Shown: one piece after another, positions 50,411 through 59,596 of the stretch | How the letters are laid out: each line of letters opens with the position of its first letter | Numbering within the stretch: position 1 is the first letter of the stretch | Assembly (NCBI RefSeq): GCF_000744735.1 | Contig: NZ_JQMM01000001.1 | Location: 1,922,001 to 1,986,000 of the forward strand | Direction: 5' to 3' | Source: Porticoccus hydrocarbonoclasticus MCTG13d | GTDB lineage: Bacteria > Pseudomonadota > Gammaproteobacteria > Pseudomonadales > Porticoccaceae | Length of the DNA stretch: 64,000 nucleotides | Position numbers and translations under genes: made by a program | The notes under the pieces: generated by a model | Told to the model about the DNA's origin: nothing | The model's database searches: none | What the model saw: only the letters and a program-made list of their open reading frames with translations

Positions 50411-52375
50411 CTAATCAACAGTTCTCAAGGCTGGCGGGCCCAAAAAATAACCCTGGGCAGCATCCACATCCAACTCGGCAAGCTGACCCCATTCCTGTTC
50501 GTTTTCAACACCTTCCACCCACAGCTGCAAGCCACTGTTATGGGCAAGCCCAGCGAGTGACTTGATATAAAACTGGTTGTCCAGATTCGTGTCCAGCTCG
50601 CGCAGAAAACTGCGGTGAACCTTGAGATGATTCAATGGCAGACTACTCAGATAGCCAAAAGCCGCAGACTCCAGGCCAAAATGGTCGATGCCGAGTGAAG
50701 TACCGTGCTTTTGCAAAAGCTGACTAAAAGTCCTGAGAGACGCACCGTTTGCTTTCATGGCATATTCAGGAACCTCAAATACCAACTTCGCTGCCAGCCT
50801 CCGCTGAGATGCCAGGAAGTTATCAAGCCACCTCAGAAAACCAGAGGTTTTCACCGATACTATCGACAGATTGACACACAGTTTAGTGGAGGTCTCTTTT
50901 TCGCGCTCAGCCGAGGCCAGAGACTCCAGAATCAGCCTGTCAAGGCCAGGCATCAGCCCCAGTCTTTCTGCGATGGGAACCACCACAGCAGCCGCCAGTA
51001 AATCCTTGCCATTGAGGAAGCGCACATACACTTCCTGGGCCATTAGCGCTTTATCCTGAATACTGACTATAGGCTGGTAGTGAAGCGCCACAAGCCGGTT
51101 TTGAATGGCTTGATGGAGAAATACTTCCCACTCATTGAGGGGTTTTCCCAGTACGGGAACATCACCATTTTGCACATCGGCAAACTTGGTCCAACGGCTG
51201 GTACTACCCAGCTTGGCCTGCCGCAGTGCAATATCGGCTTCACCCAGCATTTCGGGACCACTGGTGATATTCGTATGAAAGGTATATCCCATGTGGAAAG
51301 ACAATGGACACTTCTCGTTATGTAGCCAACTGATATCCTGGACGGCCCCAAATATCTTTTCTGCCAAAACGTCGCCTTCTCCAGGGGTGATATCGGGGAT
51401 AAACAGGGAGAACTCCGGGCCCTGCCGTCTGGCTACAATAGCCCGGGGATGATCAATCACTGCGCTTTGCAAACGCTGGCCGACAGATTTGAGAATCGCG
51501 TTTCCCTCTCCACGCCCGGCATACTCGTTAACGCATGAAATATCGTGCAATGCGACAATAGCCAGAGCGCCGGTATGCATGCCCTCCTCTTGATCGTCGA
51601 CATAGCTTCGCAGGCGATTGTCAAAATCATTTCGATTGGACAGGCCGGTAACCGCATCCTGAAAAGACTGTTTTTGCAGTCGGTCGATGAGCGACAGCTG
51701 ATCTTCAAAAACGGCCTTGAGGTGAAGTGCCATCCTATTCATGGCCCGGACGACGCTGCCAAGCTCACGAGTTTTCGGCAGGGGCTCCAGAACAACAAAT
51801 TTTTTATTGAAAATATCATTGGCTTGCTGCTCAACCCGGGCAAGTGGCACGAGCAACCATTTGAGCGCAATATAGGCCAACAAACAGACAGACAGTGTAA
51901 TAGCAGCAAACCAGATTAACTGTGTCGTGGTAACCCGCCAAAGTTTCAGGTAAGCCTGACCGGGATGACTGACAACGACCACCTCCCCCAGTTGCATCCA
52001 GTCAGACGTTACTTCTGCCCTCCCCTCGTTAATGGGCAGGTCGATGAATGACAAAAACCAGTCTGGAACACCCTCAAGAGAAACCGGAAATTCTCTGTCG
52101 ATCAGGGTATTCCCGTCGAGATCGGAAAAATAAATACGCTGAAAATAACCGCTGTCAGATACCGCATTGAACATGGTATCCATGGTGGCAATATCCTTTT
52201 CCTGCGCCGCTTGGGTCATGGAAAGCCCAAGTGAAGTAGCAGTGTCCTGCGCATGGACTTGCATCTGTTCAGCAACCAGTTGCTGGTTGTTATAAAGACT
52301 GACAAGCGTATTGCCTGCGTACAGACAGACAAATAACAAGACAATAGCGATAATCAGCTGGCGGAACAGAGTCAC
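50411..52375 (-). CDS. lapD: c-di-GMP receptor LapD
   Basis: A 654-residue inner-membrane protein. A membrane helix (5-27), a periplasmic LapD/MoxY_N domain (to about 150, with DWMQLGEVVVVSHPGQAYLKLW), a second helix (154-174), HAMP, a degenerate GGDEF domain (RQGPEF at 317-322) and a degenerate EAL domain (EVY at 448-450). Both catalytic motifs are altered, so it should bind but neither make nor cleave c-di-GMP. In Pseudomonas, c-di-GMP-bound LapD sequesters the protease LapG. It is divergent from lapG. Confidence 0.93.
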   Translation of the reverse strand: MTLFRQLIIAIVLLFVCLYAGNTLVSLYNNQQLVAEQMQVHAQDTATSLGLSMTQAAQEKDIATMDTMFNAVSDSGYFQRIYFSDLDGNTLIDREFPVSLEGVPDWFLSFIDLPINEGRAEVTSDWMQLGEVVVVSHPGQAYLKLWRVTTTQLIWFAAITLSVCLLAYIALKWLLVPLARVEQQANDIFNKKFVVLEPLPKTRELGSVVRAMNRMALHLKAVFEDQLSLIDRLQKQSFQDAVTGLSNRNDFDNRLRSYVDDQEEGMHTGALAIVALHDISCVNEYAGRGEGNAILKSVGQRLQSAVIDHPRAIVARRQGPEFSLFIPDITPGEGDVLAEKIFGAVQDISWLHNEKCPLSFHMGYTFHTNITSGPEMLGEADIALRQAKLGSTSRWTKFADVQNGDVPVLGKPLNEWEVFLHQAIQNRLVALHYQPIVSIQDKALMAQEVYVRFLNGKDLLAAAVVVPIAERLGLMPGLDRLILESLASAEREKETSTKLCVNLSIVSVKTSGFLRWLDNFLASQRRLAAKLVFEVPEYAMKANGASLRTFSQLLQKHGTSLGIDHFGLESAAFGYLSSLPLNHLKVHRSFLRELDTNLDNQFYIKSLAGLAHNSGLQLWVEGVENEQEWGQLAELDVDAAQGYFLGPPALRTVD

Positions 52376-52547
52376 GCAACATTCCTTTTGTGTTCAATTG
52401 ATCGAGTCTAATCCAAACTGGCCCACTTGCCAATTGAGCACTGGATCACGCTACATCGACTCGCATCATAGCCTTGCCAGGCAATCTCTATGATAAGATC
52501 AAAGTCGCTGTAAATAGGCCAATAACGTCGCAAAAAACGGAAAGAAA

Positions 52548-53222
52548 TTGAAGTCTTCATCAGCTCTACAAGCAATTTTTTTCGGTCGCATTGGACTGCT
52601 GGCTTCTCTGTTTTTCGTCATATTTACAGGCAACGCTGATCACTCCGGAATCAGTGACAAAATGCTCACCAGCATCCATAAAAAATATGGAGCACCTGCT
52701 CAGCTGCGCATTGAATATTGGCAAAATATGACTCACGAATATCGCGGCAAAGCGGATATCGAGCAACTCACGGCAGTGAATGATTTTTTTAATGGCGCCC
52801 GTTTTGTCAGCGACATTGAGCTATGGGGCAAGAATGATTACTGGGCGACTCCTATCGAATTTCTTGCCAGAGATGCCGGTGACTGTGAGGATTTCTCTAT
52901 TGCCAAGTATTTCACGCTCAAAGAAATTGGAATGGATGTTTCAAAATTGCGGATCACCTATGTCAAGGCGACTTTGCTGAATCAGGCACACATGGTACTG
53001 GCCTACTATGCCACCCCAACTTCTGTACCCCTGATTCTCGACAATATCAATAAACACATCAAACCGGCCAATGAGCGAAATGACCTTCGACCGATTTACA
53101 GTTTTAACGCCGATAATTTATGGCTGGCCAGAACACGTAATGAACAACTCAACGCAGGCAAATCAGACCAGCTCAATCTTTGGCGGGACCTGAATGCAAG
53201 AATGGCGAAGGAGTTAGAGTAA
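52548..53222 (+). CDS. lapG: Periplasmic cysteine protease LapG
   Basis: A 224-residue transglutaminase-like protease. A signal segment covers the first ~30 residues. The catalytic triad is C113 (DAGDCEDFSIAKY), H148 (NQAHMVLAYY) and D165 (LILDN), with spacings of 35 and 17 (37 and 17 in P. fluorescens LapG). It cleaves LapA-type adhesins at a di-alanine site when LapD releases it at low c-di-GMP. TTG 52548 is preceded by GGAAAGAA. It converges with the adhesin gene. Confidence 0.94.
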   Translation: MKSSSALQAIFFGRIGLLASLFFVIFTGNADHSGISDKMLTSIHKKYGAPAQLRIEYWQNMTHEYRGKADIEQLTAVNDFFNGARFVSDIELWGKNDYWATPIEFLARDAGDCEDFSIAKYFTLKEIGMDVSKLRITYVKATLLNQAHMVLAYYATPTSVPLILDNINKHIKPANERNDLRPIYSFNADNLWLARTRNEQLNAGKSDQLNLWRDLNARMAKELE

Positions 53223-53260
53223 AGAATAATAACGACCAATCCAGCATGGACGTTATTGTA

Positions 53261-53291
53261 AAAAAACCCGGCCATTTGACCGGGTTTTTTA
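53261..53291. terminator. Bidirectional terminator between lapG and the adhesin gene
   Basis: AAAAAAACCCGG-CCATTTGA-CCGGGTTTTTT: a stem with A and T tracts on both sides. Confidence 0.88.
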
Positions 53292-53303
53292 ATTTTCAAA
53301 CGA

Positions 53304-56300
53304 TCAATCTACAACGAGATTATTATTACTAATGAGGCTTTCGATGACTTCTGCCGAAGAAAACTCACCACCATTTGTTAAATCCACACCTTGCAGCACA
53401 ATTGTTTGGGTCGTAGTCCCCGCCGCGGCACCATCAACATCGGCGACAATACTCGTATCAGTTCCATCTGATGTGATCGTCAGAAAGGATGCATCCAGGG
53501 CTTCGGCTAAAGTCATGCCTGATGAATCCAGGCCCACAAGAAGATCTGAGAGATCAAGAATATCGCCCTCTGATGGATCATAGCTGCCACTAGACTGGTT
53601 AAAATCAGTAACAGTATCGGTCGTCGCACCTACTCCTTCATCGCCGGCTACCCACTTGAACACATCTGCCCCGAGACCGCCCGTCAGTATATCGTTGCCG
53701 GGACCACCTACAAGAACATCTTCGCCCCCGGCGCCATTGAGAACATCATCACCGGCTGCACCGGTCAAATATTCATTCGCTGATGTACCCGTCAGGGAAT
53801 CGTCTCCAGAAGAGCCGTATATATTCTGATAGCCGGAAATATTAATTTCCAGTGTACTGATAGTGCTACCATTCTGATTGGTAACCGTATATTCGAAGCT
53901 ATCCACCAGATTCTCACCAACGTCTAGCACGTTCTTGATATCACCATTCAGTATATATTCATAACTGCCATCTTCGCTGACGGTCAGAGTGCCGTATTCA
54001 CTGGACGTATCAGCCCAAGTGACGACATCATCATTCCCCACCCCGACGGTTCCGGAAACACTATCCAGTACCTGAGGGTTTTCAGATGACGAAGTGAAGC
54101 TGCCGACAATCTCAAAGTCATTTACTGCATTTTCATTCGTGTAAATTGCATCAACCAAATTGCCATCAACATCCCGGAATCCCAATACATGGAAATCATA
54201 ATCGAAGCCATCCATGTTGACAGTGATCATCTGTGGCGGAAGTGAAATAATATCCCGTGGATCACCACTATCATTAGGGGTTTCGTCGTGACTCATCAGC
54301 AGTTTCAAGTCTATCGGTTTTTCCAGGTGGACCCCATTGATCACTATATCCATATTAAGGACCAGGTAGACTTCCTGGAGGATTGACGAATTGACAGCAA
54401 TAGGAAAATTTAAATGCTGGAAGTCCGCGATCTTGAAAGTTGAGCCAACGTCTACTGTTGACCCGGTTTCTGAACTGAAAAGGCTGTTGTCAACCAAAGT
54501 GTAACCCGACTGGCCGGTACTACTGACAGGCCTGCCCCAGCCCAACTGGTCAATATATGGATCGGAATCGGTATTATATTCTGAAGTATCTGCCGTGCCA
54601 TTTCTAAAAGTAGCATCTACAAAACCGACTTGAAGATTTTTGATAACCAGCTCATCAAGACCAACGTATAAATTTTTTATAACACCAAGTTCTAATGGAG
54701 GCGGAGGCGGAGGTTGATCCTGGTTCTGACCATTCACTGTAATCGTCAATGTTGATGAACTCTCTGCACCGCTTGAATCAGAAACCGTATAGTCGAACAC
54801 CTCATTCAACTCTTCTCCGGTATTCAGGCTGGCTAACAGAGGGTTACTGTCATCCAGATCGTATGCATATGAACCATCAGCGCCAATGGTCAAAACACCA
54901 TATAGGCCGGCAAGTTGAGTTCCATTAGCCGCCGTTGTTCCCAAACTGACTGACTGGTTATTTATACTGACTATCCTCAGAGTATCGCCAAGATCTATAT
55001 CTGTGTCAGCGACATCGGCATATTGCTCGGCACCAGCAAATGAATCTGCCGAATCTATGCCGTTATCACCACCTGCTATGACATTCCCATAAATTATTGG
55101 AGCGTCTGATTCAACAATACTTTTATTTACAAAATTGGTATCAGGATTCGCCACGGGTCCATCGTCTGTACCATTGATGGTAATCGTGATGGTGCTCGTG
55201 CCACTGCCGTCCACAGAGTCAACCGTCCAGGTCTGAACCACCGTGTCGCCCGCCGCCAGATACTGCACCGCCGCATTGTCCACCGCAAAACTGTAGTTGC
55301 CCTGGTCATCCAGCAGCGTCAGTGTCCCCAGCTCAGTCGTGTCGGTGTCCAATGCGTTCGAGTTCGTCCGACCCCCAAACGACAGCGTCGCCAGATCAAA
55401 AGCCCCTTCGCCCGGGTCGTCATCCGACACACTGATCGCGCCGGCCACACTCAGCACCGTATCCGGAACACTGTCCACCGGATTCAGATCCTGATCCTCC
55501 GTTACCGAACGCGCATCATTCGTGACCACCGCTACATTGTTATTAGTGCCGCCATCATCTACGCCATTGATGGTAATCGTGATGGTGCTCGTGCCACTGC
55601 CGTCCACAGAGTCAACCGTCCAGGTCTGAACCACCGTGTCGCCCGCCGCCAGATACTGCACCGCCGCATTGTCCACCGCAAAACTGTAGTTGCCCTGGTC
55701 ATCCAGCAGCGTCAGTGTCCCCAGCTCAGTCGTGTCGGTGTCCAATGCGTTCGAGTTCGTCCGACCCCCAAACGACAGCGTCGCCAGATCAAAAGCCCCT
55801 TCGCCCGGGTCGTCATCCGACACACTGATCGCGCCGGCCACACTCAGCACCGTATCCGGAACACTGTCCACCGGATTCAGATCCTGATCCTCCGTTACCG
55901 AACGCGCATCATTCGTGACCACCGCTACATTGTTATTAGTGCCGCCATCATCTACGCCATTGATGGTAATCGTGATGGTGCTCGTGCCACTGCCGTCCAC
56001 AGAGTCAACCGTCCAGGTCTGAACCACCGTGTCGCCCGCCGCCAGATACTGCACCGCCGCATTGTCCACCGCAAAACTGTAGTTGCCCTGGTCATCCAGC
56101 AGCGTCAGTGTCCCCAGCTCAGTCGTGTCGGTGTCCAATGCGTTCGAGTTCGTCCGACCCCCAAACGACAGCGTCGCCAGATCAAAAGCCCCTTCGCCCG
56201 GGTCGTCATCCGACACACTGATCGCGCCGGCCACACTCAGCACCGTATCCGGAACACTGTCCACCGGATTCAGATCCTGATCCTCCGTTACCGAACGCGC

Positions 56301-58067
56301 ATCATTCGTGACCACCGCTACATTGTTATTAGTGCCGCCATCATCTACGCCATTGATGGTAATCGTGATGGTGCTCGTGCCACTGCCGTCCACAGAGTCA
56401 ACCGTCCAGGTCTGAACCACCGTGTCGCCCGCCGCCAGATACTGCACCGCCGCATTGTCCACCGCAAAACTGTAGTTGCCCTGGTCATCCAGCAGCGTCA
56501 GTGTCCCCAGCTCAGTCGTGTCGGTGTCCAATGCGTTCGAGTTCGTCCGACCCCCAAACGACAGCGTCGCCAGATCAAAAGCCCCTTCGCCCGGGTCGTC
56601 ATCCGACACACTGATCGCGCCGGCCACACTCAGCACCGTATCCGGAACACTGTCCACCGGATTCAGATCCTGATCCTCCGTTACCGAACGCGCATCATTC
56701 GTGACCACCGCTACATTGTTATTAGTGCCGCCATCATCTACGCCATTGATGGTAATCGTGATGGTGCTCGTGCCACTGCCGTCCACAGAGTCAACCGTCC
56801 AGGTCTGAACCACCGTGTCGCCCGCCGCCAGATACTGCACCGCCGCATTGTCCACCGCAAAACTGTAGTTGCCCTGGTCATCCAGCAGCGTCAGTGTCCC
56901 CAGCTCAGTCGTGTCGGTGTCCAATGCGTTCGAGTTCGTCCGACCCCCAAACGACAGCGTCGCCAGATCAAAAGCCCCTTCGCCCGGGTCGTCATCCGAC
57001 ACACTGATCGCGCCGGCCACACTCAGCACCGTATCCGGAACACTGTCCACCGGATTCAGATCCTGATCCTCCGTTACCGAACGCGCATCATTCGTGACCA
57101 CCGCTACATTGTTATTAGTGCCGCCATCATCTACGCCATTGATGGTAATCGTGATGGTGCTCGTGCCACTGCCGTCCACAGAGTCAACCGTCCAGGTCTG
57201 AACCACCGTGTCGCCCGCCGCCAGATACTGCACCGCCGCATTGTCCACCGCAAAACTGTAGTTGCCCTGGTCATCCAGCAGCGTCAGTGTCCCCAGCTCA
57301 GTCGTGTCGGTGTCCAATGCGTTCGAGTTCGTCCGACCCCCAAACGACAGCGTCGCCAGATCAAAAGCCCCTTCGCCCGGGTCGTCATCCGACACACTGA
57401 TCGCGCCGGCCACACTCAGCACCGTATCCGGAACACTGTCCACCGGATTCAGATCCTGATCCTCCGTTACCGAACGCGCATCATTCGTGACCACCGCTAC
57501 ATTGTTATTGGCCTCTCCATTATTATTCCCATTTTCACTGATATCCGCATTAGCAGTAGGATCAGGCAATGGAGGCGGCACATAGTCGGGGTCAATACCC
57601 GCCGTCGGAGTCACTTCTCCGCCGAGCAAGGAGAACTGGAGGCCCTGACCGATTTCATCACCCGTTCCAGAAGCACCGTCCTCAGCACCAGCGGCTGTTG
57701 CTTCCTGTTCTTCCGATATATCCTCACCAGCGGCGAGTGTAGCCAGCAAGTCCTGGAATTCGGGGTTTTCCTCTTCTGCAGACTCGATAGCTGCCAGCTG
57801 TTGATAACTGTCTAGGCCGACAACAAAAGAATCACCACTATTTAACTGGCGAACAGAGCCATCGGCAAAATTAATCGCGACATGGCTACCATCAGTTACC
57901 TGGAGGATATCGCCCTCATGAATGGGATCACCCATTTTGAGCTCGCGGAGGGTACCGTCTGGAGAAACAACTACCACTGTGGCGCCTTCAGTCGATGCAA
58001 CAAACCCGAGAATTTGCTGGTCTTGACCGGACTCGACGGTGCTTGCTTGTGAAGTTTTCTCGTTCAT
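53304..58067 (-). CDS. LapA-like RTX adhesin with six tandem VCBS-type repeats
   Basis: A 1587-residue type I secreted surface adhesin. Residues 1-110 are a LapA retention module (ILGFVASTEGATVVVVSPDG, GDSFVVGLDSYQQLAAIE). TAAG at 124-127 is the probable LapG cleavage motif; TLAAG at 110-114 is a second candidate. Residues about 187-972 are six 131-residue VCBS/Ig-like repeats, identical at DNA level. A divergent VCBS-like domain (980-1110), a poly-proline linker, a domain resembling choice-of-anchor K (about 1125-1310), another VCBS-like domain, four RTX nonapeptides (GGPGNDILTGGLGADVF, about 1430-1470) and a type I secretion tail follow. GAGAGGG precedes the ATG. The retention module should hold it in the TolC-type pore until cleaved. 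Targets unknown. Confidence 0.93.
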   Translation of the reverse strand: MNEKTSQASTVESGQDQQILGFVASTEGATVVVVSPDGTLRELKMGDPIHEGDILQVTDGSHVAINFADGSVRQLNSGDSFVVGLDSYQQLAAIESAEEENPEFQDLLATLAAGEDISEEQEATAAGAEDGASGTGDEIGQGLQFSLLGGEVTPTAGIDPDYVPPPLPDPTANADISENGNNNGEANNNVAVVTNDARSVTEDQDLNPVDSVPDTVLSVAGAISVSDDDPGEGAFDLATLSFGGRTNSNALDTDTTELGTLTLLDDQGNYSFAVDNAAVQYLAAGDTVVQTWTVDSVDGSGTSTITITINGVDDGGTNNNVAVVTNDARSVTEDQDLNPVDSVPDTVLSVAGAISVSDDDPGEGAFDLATLSFGGRTNSNALDTDTTELGTLTLLDDQGNYSFAVDNAAVQYLAAGDTVVQTWTVDSVDGSGTSTITITINGVDDGGTNNNVAVVTNDARSVTEDQDLNPVDSVPDTVLSVAGAISVSDDDPGEGAFDLATLSFGGRTNSNALDTDTTELGTLTLLDDQGNYSFAVDNAAVQYLAAGDTVVQTWTVDSVDGSGTSTITITINGVDDGGTNNNVAVVTNDARSVTEDQDLNPVDSVPDTVLSVAGAISVSDDDPGEGAFDLATLSFGGRTNSNALDTDTTELGTLTLLDDQGNYSFAVDNAAVQYLAAGDTVVQTWTVDSVDGSGTSTITITINGVDDGGTNNNVAVVTNDARSVTEDQDLNPVDSVPDTVLSVAGAISVSDDDPGEGAFDLATLSFGGRTNSNALDTDTTELGTLTLLDDQGNYSFAVDNAAVQYLAAGDTVVQTWTVDSVDGSGTSTITITINGVDDGGTNNNVAVVTNDARSVTEDQDLNPVDSVPDTVLSVAGAISVSDDDPGEGAFDLATLSFGGRTNSNALDTDTTELGTLTLLDDQGNYSFAVDNAAVQYLAAGDTVVQTWTVDSVDGSGTSTITITINGTDDGPVANPDTNFVNKSIVESDAPIIYGNVIAGGDNGIDSADSFAGAEQYADVADTDIDLGDTLRIVSINNQSVSLGTTAANGTQLAGLYGVLTIGADGSYAYDLDDSNPLLASLNTGEELNEVFDYTVSDSSGAESSSTLTITVNGQNQDQPPPPPPLELGVIKNLYVGLDELVIKNLQVGFVDATFRNGTADTSEYNTDSDPYIDQLGWGRPVSSTGQSGYTLVDNSLFSSETGSTVDVGSTFKIADFQHLNFPIAVNSSILQEVYLVLNMDIVINGVHLEKPIDLKLLMSHDETPNDSGDPRDIISLPPQMITVNMDGFDYDFHVLGFRDVDGNLVDAIYTNENAVNDFEIVGSFTSSSENPQVLDSVSGTVGVGNDDVVTWADTSSEYGTLTVSEDGSYEYILNGDIKNVLDVGENLVDSFEYTVTNQNGSTISTLEINISGYQNIYGSSGDDSLTGTSANEYLTGAAGDDVLNGAGGEDVLVGGPGNDILTGGLGADVFKWVAGDEGVGATTDTVTDFNQSSGSYDPSEGDILDLSDLLVGLDSSGMTLAEALDASFLTITSDGTDTSIVADVDGAAAGTTTQTIVLQGVDLTNGGEFSSAEVIESLISNNNLVVD
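55150..57508 (-). repeat. Six tandem 393-bp repeats in the adhesin gene
   Basis: The unit is 393 bp (131 codons), in frame. Copies follow each other without spacers, and shadow start codons on the plus strand recur at exactly 393-base intervals (55297 to 57262). Sampled blocks are identical between copies; only the outer edges diverge (for example the final copy encodes NGTDDGP instead of NGVDDGG). Confidence 0.95.
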
Positions 58068-58127
58068 GATTTTAACCCTCTCGGCTCAAACTTGGTCGCA
58101 TCTCTTATTTTGATATGCGTCCTGCTA

Positions 58128-59444
58128 TTAGAGTTCTACACCAACGGTGTAGAGCAGTTCTCCAATGGCGCGAAATATCCTGTATTCATTGTAGAGAAGA
58201 TCCTGCCTGGCAGTGACCAGAGACTGTTTAGCAGTGATCATTTCATTTTCAGTATTCAAAAGATCAAGGAGCGTGCGGCGACCAAGATCGAACTGCTGAA
58301 TATACGCTGCTTTTGTTGATTCAGAATCCCGAACATAATCCTCAAGCACCGGGATTTGATCGCGAACGGCCTCATAGGCAACCCACGCCAAGCGTGTTTC
58401 CTGTTCTACTTGACGATAGGTGTTGTTACGTACTTCTTTTGCCTTTTCCACCAGGTGGGCAAATTGCTGTTTCTTTGCTTCATCGGAACGACCTCGATAA
58501 AGGTTATAGCGCATACGCAACATGACCGTCAGATCATCAACCTGCTCGTCCACGCCATCGATATTCTTATTCAGGTCACGCTCCAGCTCCACATGAAACT
58601 GGGGGTAAAAGGTACTTTTTGTCTGTTCGTACTGAAAGTTCACAGCTTTGACATCTGATGCAGCGGATTTCAGCAACGGATGTGCCTCGATAGCTCTGGC
58701 AATAGCTTCATCAACTGTAGCAGGCAAATATTTACTGTAGGTGCCGGGCGCAACCAACTCACCTTCCTGGGGATAACGTCCAACTACCCGCTGAAAATTT
58801 GTTTTAGCATCCAGTAGATTTGCTGTCTGATTAATCACGTTCGTTTTTGCTAAGGCCAAACGACCGGATATCTGATCAAAATCAGCGGTACTGCCCACCC
58901 CGGAATCGGCACGTTTTTTCATCTTGTCATAAATATTTTCATGTGTAGCCAATGTTTGCTTAGCCAACGCAAGGATGTCTTGCTGCTTGATGACCTCCAG
59001 ATAGGACCTGACTACCTCTAGAGCAATATTCTCGCCCACCGAATAGGCACGATGCTCAGCACTTTCGTGCCTGGCCATCTGATTTTTGTGTTCATTTGGA
59101 GTGCTAAATCCGTCAAACACCAGTTGTTTGACGTTTAACTGAGCCTCATGCCTCTCCAGTTCATTTCGTGTGCGGTCAGGGTCAGAAAACTGACGCGATG
59201 TGGGGTCTCTCTCCTGATATCCAAACCCGGCCAATAGGTCAACAGAGGGATAATAGCCACCCAACGCTTCCCTTATTTGTCTTTCCCGTGCATCAACTTC
59301 ACGAAGTTCGGCTTGAACCTCCGGATTGGATTGCAACGTTTCGGCAATAGCATCCCGCATATTTATTGTTTGTGCATTCAATTGCATCGAGAAGCAGGCA
59401 GCCCCGGCAATAGAAAAAAATGTCAGATATCGGTTAAAAAACAT
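58128..59444 (-). CDS. lapE: TolC family outer-membrane channel of the adhesin exporter (LapE-like)
   Basis: 438 residues. A signal peptide (cleavage near LNA-QT, about residue 25), then MRDAIAETLQSNPEVQ and repeated coiled-coil helices typical of TolC/AggA proteins. RRTLLDLLNTENEMITAKQSL is the conserved late helix. AGGAAG precedes the ATG. It sits between the adhesin and the HlyD gene, so it should form the outer-membrane pore and, by analogy with LapE, the anchor point of the retained adhesin. Confidence 0.9.
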   Translation of the reverse strand: MFFNRYLTFFSIAGAACFSMQLNAQTINMRDAIAETLQSNPEVQAELREVDARERQIREALGGYYPSVDLLAGFGYQERDPTSRQFSDPDRTRNELERHEAQLNVKQLVFDGFSTPNEHKNQMARHESAEHRAYSVGENIALEVVRSYLEVIKQQDILALAKQTLATHENIYDKMKKRADSGVGSTADFDQISGRLALAKTNVINQTANLLDAKTNFQRVVGRYPQEGELVAPGTYSKYLPATVDEAIARAIEAHPLLKSAASDVKAVNFQYEQTKSTFYPQFHVELERDLNKNIDGVDEQVDDLTVMLRMRYNLYRGRSDEAKKQQFAHLVEKAKEVRNNTYRQVEQETRLAWVAYEAVRDQIPVLEDYVRDSESTKAAYIQQFDLGRRTLLDLLNTENEMITAKQSLVTARQDLLYNEYRIFRAIGELLYTVGVEL

Positions 59445-59596
59445 TATTACTTCCTGTCCTTCTTGTATTGCCTTAAGAATATAAAATCATAGTGATTATA
59501 TATAGTTAGATTTATAACACAGAATTTGAGTGAACCAGTTACCGTTTGGATCTGTAAAATGACCACTTAAGTAGTGATCTATTTCAATTACGGCAA

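Noticed and set aside
55297-57459. Six identical 65-codon plus-strand ORFs at 393-base intervals
   Set aside because: They are antisense shadows of the adhesin repeats; the minus-strand frame is a known family with secretion signals.
55150-57508. CRISPR-like periodicity
   Set aside because: The 393-bp units are contiguous, in frame and lack variable spacers.
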